Part shown: piece after piece, positions 16,262-19,976 of the stretch
Layout of the letters: each line of letters starts with the position of its first letter
How positions within the stretch are numbered: the stretch's first letter is position 1
Source of the DNA: Coemansia sp. RSA 1804
Lineage: Eukaryota > Kickxellomycota > Kickxellomycetes > Kickxellales > Kickxellaceae
Length of the DNA: 19,976 nt
NCBI GenBank assembly: GCA_027578815.1
Contig: JANBTH010000348.1
Coordinates: forward strand, 1-19,976
Reading direction: 5' to 3'
The notes under the pieces: generated by a model
Told to the model about the DNA's origin: nothing
What the model saw: only the letters and a program-made list of their open reading frames with translations
Database searches by the model: none
Program-made: the position numbers and the translations under genes

Positions 16262-19200
16262 ATGTTGCCTCCGGAATTTCAGTCGCCAAAGACTGCTATT
16301 TCAGCTGCTGCGTTTGGCTCTGTATCAGTATATTGTCTGTACAGAGCGTTTTGTCACCTCTTAAGCATTAACTTAGATGATAGCACAGCACTCTGTGGTG
16401 CAGAGTCCAGCTGGGATTTGTCTCTAGGCAACGACTGCTTCCGTACTGGTTTTCTATGGCCAGCATTTCTTTTGCTTATTAGTGGAGTTTCTGTTCTTTC
16501 CTTTTGCTTGTGTCTTGTGCTTCCTGTAAAAAATGAAAGTCAATTCACCAGTGATAGTAGCTCTCCGTTTTCCCGTCTGTCAATTGGAAATATGATTGTG
16601 CCAGCACGTCGTCCTCTTGGTCAGGTCATTGTTGTAGACAACAGACTATGCATTGGAACCATTACTGTTATTTTGCTAGCTATTCAGACAGCGCTGTATT
16701 ACACTTGGAAAACTAGCTCAGTAGTCGCAAAAGACAATGGCACAAAGGACCATCTGTATTCTAGTGCAATGGCACAGCTCTCAATCATAGTTCTGCTACT
16801 TTCGGTTATTTGCTTGAGTCTTTTTTGGCGCAGCAACCGTATGACATATGCCGGACTCTTTTCTTCGGTAATTCCGGTTTCTGTTGGCATACAACTTCTT
16901 TCTGGCCTATGTGAAGTGTACTTTTCCTTTATTACAGAGAGAAATGCCAATGTTCCCATTATTGGAACCAATGCTTCTATACGCTCTAACCTCTTGGTTT
17001 TAACAACCACTATCAACCTGTTTATAATGTTCATGTTTTCTTTTGTGCAATGGCGTCCTATTTTTTATTGTGCATCTGAGAGCTCACAAAACAATTCTAT
17101 TAGTTCATCCTATAATTCACTATCCGAAACCGACTATGACTTTGTGGATGCTGATCAAACTCCATTTGCACATCCGAGTGACTTGAAAACAAGTCAGCTT
17201 GCCGATACGCCAGAGCAACATTGTTCGCTGTTTGACAGACTGACCTTTTCCTGGCCAAACGAACTTCTTAGAAGAGGAGCAGTAAGCACAGCTAATTATT
17301 CGGATTTGTATGTTCTACCACCCGAAGCCATGCCAATATCTAATTGGAATCGCTATAGGCGCAATTGTAAGCCAGGCCGCCCATTACTAGTAGCATTGTT
17401 ATGGACATATATGTATGAAATTTTTATTCAGCTTGTATTAGTTGTGACCCGCAGCATGCTTCTTTTTGCTAGTCCATTCTTCCTTCAGAGGATTCTCCGT
17501 ACAATCGAATTTTCACAGCAAGGTTTGTCAACAAACAATAACCGCAGTAAGTACCTGGATGTTCTTGGGCTGCTATTCTTTTCAATACTCTCCTCATTAA
17601 TCTACAACCAGATACTATGGATTGCACGCAGTGTTTCTATTTGGATGAAAGGTCTTTTTGTTGCGGAGCTTACTGCTAAAACTCTGCGTCGCCGCGGAAG
17701 GAGCTCTTCAGTTGAGCATAATAGAAAAGACACAAACAGCAATGCCAAGGATAATTCGTCTGATAGCAATGGAAAGGTGATAAATATTCTCACAGCCGAT
17801 TTCAACAAGGTCGTGCTTTCTGGATTTCATATAATTAGCATAACCAATCTAATATTGACACTATTTATTGGCATCTGGTACTTGTATAAACTACTTGGTG
17901 TTTCTGCTTTGATTGGTCTAGTAGTCTCAGTACTGTACATTCCTATGTCAAAGGCATTGCTTACTCGGTCCCGAAAAGTAATGCAGCAACAAAGTGCAGC
18001 AAGTGACAACCGAATTGCAACAATTACTGAAACATTGCATGGCATTAAAGCAATAAAGCTGTTTGGTTGGGAAACGCGCTTTCTTGAAAAGGTGGATGCA
18101 CGCCGTGAGAAGCAACTGTCATATATGTGGAGCAGGTTTATATGGTCAACATGCATTGGTGCAAGTGCTATGTTAAACCCAATTGTTATCCTAATCATTA
18201 TTTTTGCATTATACGTTGTTGTGTTTGGTAACACCCTAGATGCAGAGATTGCGTTCACGTCAATTCTCGTTTTTCAAATGGTACGCGGAGCAATAAACCA
18301 ACTACCTGTATCCATAAATCAAGTAGTTGGGGCCTATGTGGCTATATTGCGCATTGATTCGTATTTGGACCAGACCCAAGCCCAGGATCTTGGTAAGCGC
18401 ACACTTGGGCAGGTAGCATGCAATGAACTAGGATTTGACTGTGCCGATTTGGAGTGGGATGCGTTGGATAACACTGGCACCAATTCTGGTGTGCCTAAAA
18501 GTACAGGAGATGCTGCTAATGGTCGGTCAACAGAAAGCACACCACTTCTAGCTTCAACCTCAAATTCACAGATTGCACAGGTTGATAACCAGAAGGATAT
18601 TAGAACATTTTCATTGAAAAATATTGATGTTAGATTCCCACTCGGTAAACTATCTATTGTTGCTGGACCAACAGGCAGTGGAAAGTCCTCGCTCTTGTCT
18701 GCGCTTGTTGGAGAGATGACTCTAGTTCGTGGAAATATCCTACTTCCAACTATAAACCCAAACGCATTAGCTGATAGCCATCCCAATTACAGAAATGTCA
18801 TTGAGCTTTCTCGTGAAGGCATGACAATCCATGATATTGCCTATGTTGCGCAGGAGGCATGGTTGCGAAATGCAACTATTCGTGAAAACATTCTGTTTGG
18901 AGAGCCATACAACAGAGAAAGATATGAAGAAGTTTTGCGTATCTGTGCACTTAAACCAGACCTGCGCATCCTGGTTGCCGGTGACATGTCAGAGGTTGGT
19001 GAGCGAGGAATCACACTTTCTGGTGGACAAAAGCAGCGTGTAGCTTTAGCTCGCGCTGTATACTCTAGCCGCCGTATTCTCCTTATTGATGATTGTTTAT
19101 CTGCAGTCGATGCACATACTGCAAAGCACATTCTAGTTGAGTGTTTGGCAGGCAATTCCAAACTAATGCAAGGACGTACTCGTGTCCTGATTACTCATCA

Positions 19201-19976
19201 CGTTGAAATGTGTCTTCCCCATGCTCAGTACATAGTAATGATAAATAATGGCAGAATTACGCTAAAAGGCACACCAGATGAGTTCAAAACCAATGATCCT
19301 CTATTGCTAAAGCCTACGGTAGATGTAGAAAATAGGGACAACATTCAAGTTAAAACAGAAAACAATGATAAACAGGCAGCAAGATATGCGAATGACAAAA
19401 AGTCCGAGGACGAGTATAACAGGGAGCATTTAGAGAATCTTGCAGTAAAAAGAGGAACTGATCCAGATACCGATCTCACTATGCTCCAGGGTGTTTTAAT
19501 TAAAGAAGAAGCGCGCGAAGAAGGGTATGTAAAGTTTGAGGTATGGAAAACCTTTATGCAGGCATGCGGAGGAAAGATGTTTTGGACATATCTTGTAATG
19601 GTTCTTGTTGCAAGCGAGGGAATATATACGCTAAGAAGTTACTGGATCAGGCTCTGGGTGGCATCAGCAAACAGCTCTGCTTTCCAGTTCAACGCTATAA
19701 AAGGTGCATTTTTTGCCCCAAATTCACCAAATGACTTTAGTTATTCCATCGATACTCCATTTTGGCATTTGCCATATATTACGCATATACATAGCATTGA
19801 AGGAGAGAATGTTATAAGCAATGGAATGGCATCAAGTTATCATCGCACATCCCTGTACTGGTTGGGCATCTACACTCTTATAGGTATTACCAGCGTGGCG
19901 TGGTATGTGCTTTTACGGTACTCTGTGTTTGTAGGCAGATTTAAAATTGCGCGAAAAATGCATAGACAGCTAATAC
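16262..19976 (+). CDS. ABCC (MRP/Ybt1-like) full transporter, N-terminal two-thirds (partial at right edge)
   Basis: The frame is open for 1238 codons to the window edge. An N-terminal TMD0 of about five or six helices (1-270) is followed by TMD1 (about 360-690), NBD1, a charged linker (about 1000-1080) and the start of TMD2. NBD1 shows Walker A GPTGSGKS (802-809), a Q-loop in VAQEAWLRNATIRENILFG, signature LSGGQ (919-923), Walker B ILLIDD (939-944) and H-loop ITHH (977-980). Asp replaces the catalytic Glu after Walker B, a usual ABCC NBD1 trait, so ATP hydrolysis should depend on the missing NBD2. The FPLGKL strand before Walker A and the serine-rich loop in TMD1 (about 478-508) point to the fungal Ybt1/Vmr1 group, vacuolar exporters of bile acids, conjugates and metals in yeast. 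The substrate here is unknown. An in-frame TAG lies 15 nt before the ATG, fixing the start. No intron is needed. Codons are mostly A/T-ending. Confidence 0.92.
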   Translation, partial: MLPPEFQSPKTAISAAAFGSVSVYCLYRAFCHLLSINLDDSTALCGAESSWDLSLGNDCFRTGFLWPAFLLLISGVSVLSFCLCLVLPVKNESQFTSDSSSPFSRLSIGNMIVPARRPLGQVIVVDNRLCIGTITVILLAIQTALYYTWKTSSVVAKDNGTKDHLYSSAMAQLSIIVLLLSVICLSLFWRSNRMTYAGLFSSVIPVSVGIQLLSGLCEVYFSFITERNANVPIIGTNASIRSNLLVLTTTINLFIMFMFSFVQWRPIFYCASESSQNNSISSSYNSLSETDYDFVDADQTPFAHPSDLKTSQLADTPEQHCSLFDRLTFSWPNELLRRGAVSTANYSDLYVLPPEAMPISNWNRYRRNCKPGRPLLVALLWTYMYEIFIQLVLVVTRSMLLFASPFFLQRILRTIEFSQQGLSTNNNRSKYLDVLGLLFFSILSSLIYNQILWIARSVSIWMKGLFVAELTAKTLRRRGRSSSVEHNRKDTNSNAKDNSSDSNGKVINILTADFNKVVLSGFHIISITNLILTLFIGIWYLYKLLGVSALIGLVVSVLYIPMSKALLTRSRKVMQQQSAASDNRIATITETLHGIKAIKLFGWETRFLEKVDARREKQLSYMWSRFIWSTCIGASAMLNPIVILIIIFALYVVVFGNTLDAEIAFTSILVFQMVRGAINQLPVSINQVVGAYVAILRIDSYLDQTQAQDLGKRTLGQVACNELGFDCADLEWDALDNTGTNSGVPKSTGDAANGRSTESTPLLASTSNSQIAQVDNQKDIRTFSLKNIDVRFPLGKLSIVAGPTGSGKSSLLSALVGEMTLVRGNILLPTINPNALADSHPNYRNVIELSREGMTIHDIAYVAQEAWLRNATIRENILFGEPYNRERYEEVLRICALKPDLRILVAGDMSEVGERGITLSGGQKQRVALARAVYSSRRILLIDDCLSAVDAHTAKHILVECLAGNSKLMQGRTRVLITHHVEMCLPHAQYIVMINNGRITLKGTPDEFKTNDPLLLKPTVDVENRDNIQVKTENNDKQAARYANDKKSEDEYNREHLENLAVKRGTDPDTDLTMLQGVLIKEEAREEGYVKFEVWKTFMQACGGKMFWTYLVMVLVASEGIYTLRSYWIRLWVASANSSAFQFNAIKGAFFAPNSPNDFSYSIDTPFWHLPYITHIHSIEGENVISNGMASSYHRTSLYWLGIYTLIGITSVAWYVLLRYSVFVGRFKIARKMHRQLI

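Overview
The window is eukaryotic and almost certainly fungal nuclear DNA. Long, nearly intron-free genes sit on both strands with intergenic gaps of about 0.3 to 1.2 kb. The recognisable proteins are fungal or fungal-type: a Pet8-type mitochondrial S-adenosylmethionine carrier, an Ldb17/Dip1/SPIN90 actin regulator, a Guf1 mitochondrial GTPase and a Ybt1/Vmr1-like ABCC transporter. Low intron density (one intron supported in the whole window), a metazoan-like propeller protein and a Crinkler/RHS-like NTPase would fit an early-diverging lineage such as Kickxellomycotina (Coemansia-like). That placement is inference; nothing in the sequence proves it.

Layout, left to right. (1) The left edge holds the 5' end of a p23/Sba1-type Hsp90 co-chaperone on the minus strand, with a 14-nt first coding exon. 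(2) The SAM carrier (minus) follows. (3) A 1.2-kb divergent promoter region containing a (TC)n tract separates it from (4) a 1032-aa Ldb17/SPIN90 homologue (plus) with a long proline-rich tail. (5) A small unassigned one-TM ORF (plus) converges on (6) a CREB/ATF-type bZIP factor (minus), which has a CRE-like element upstream. (7) GUF1 and (8) a P-loop NTPase of uncertain family are both minus. (9) After a 1-kb AT-rich gap comes a repeat protein with about seven propeller-like blades (minus), resembling ITFG2. (10) A 980-bp divergent promoter region with a G-tract cluster follows, then (11) a large ABCC transporter (plus) that runs off the right edge after its first nucleotide-binding domain.

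The genes do not form an obvious pathway or cluster. Two products (SAM carrier, Guf1) are mitochondrial. The others cover Hsp90 function, actin nucleation, transcription, membrane transport and possibly TORC1 signalling. By eye, codon use is G/C-ending in the carrier, bZIP and GUF1 genes, and more A/T-ending in the NTPase and ABC transporter genes. I found no rRNA, tRNA, CRISPR array or intact mobile element. The items most worth a second look are the NTPase, the modular polyproline tail of the Ldb17-like protein, the propeller protein and the small unassigned ORF.
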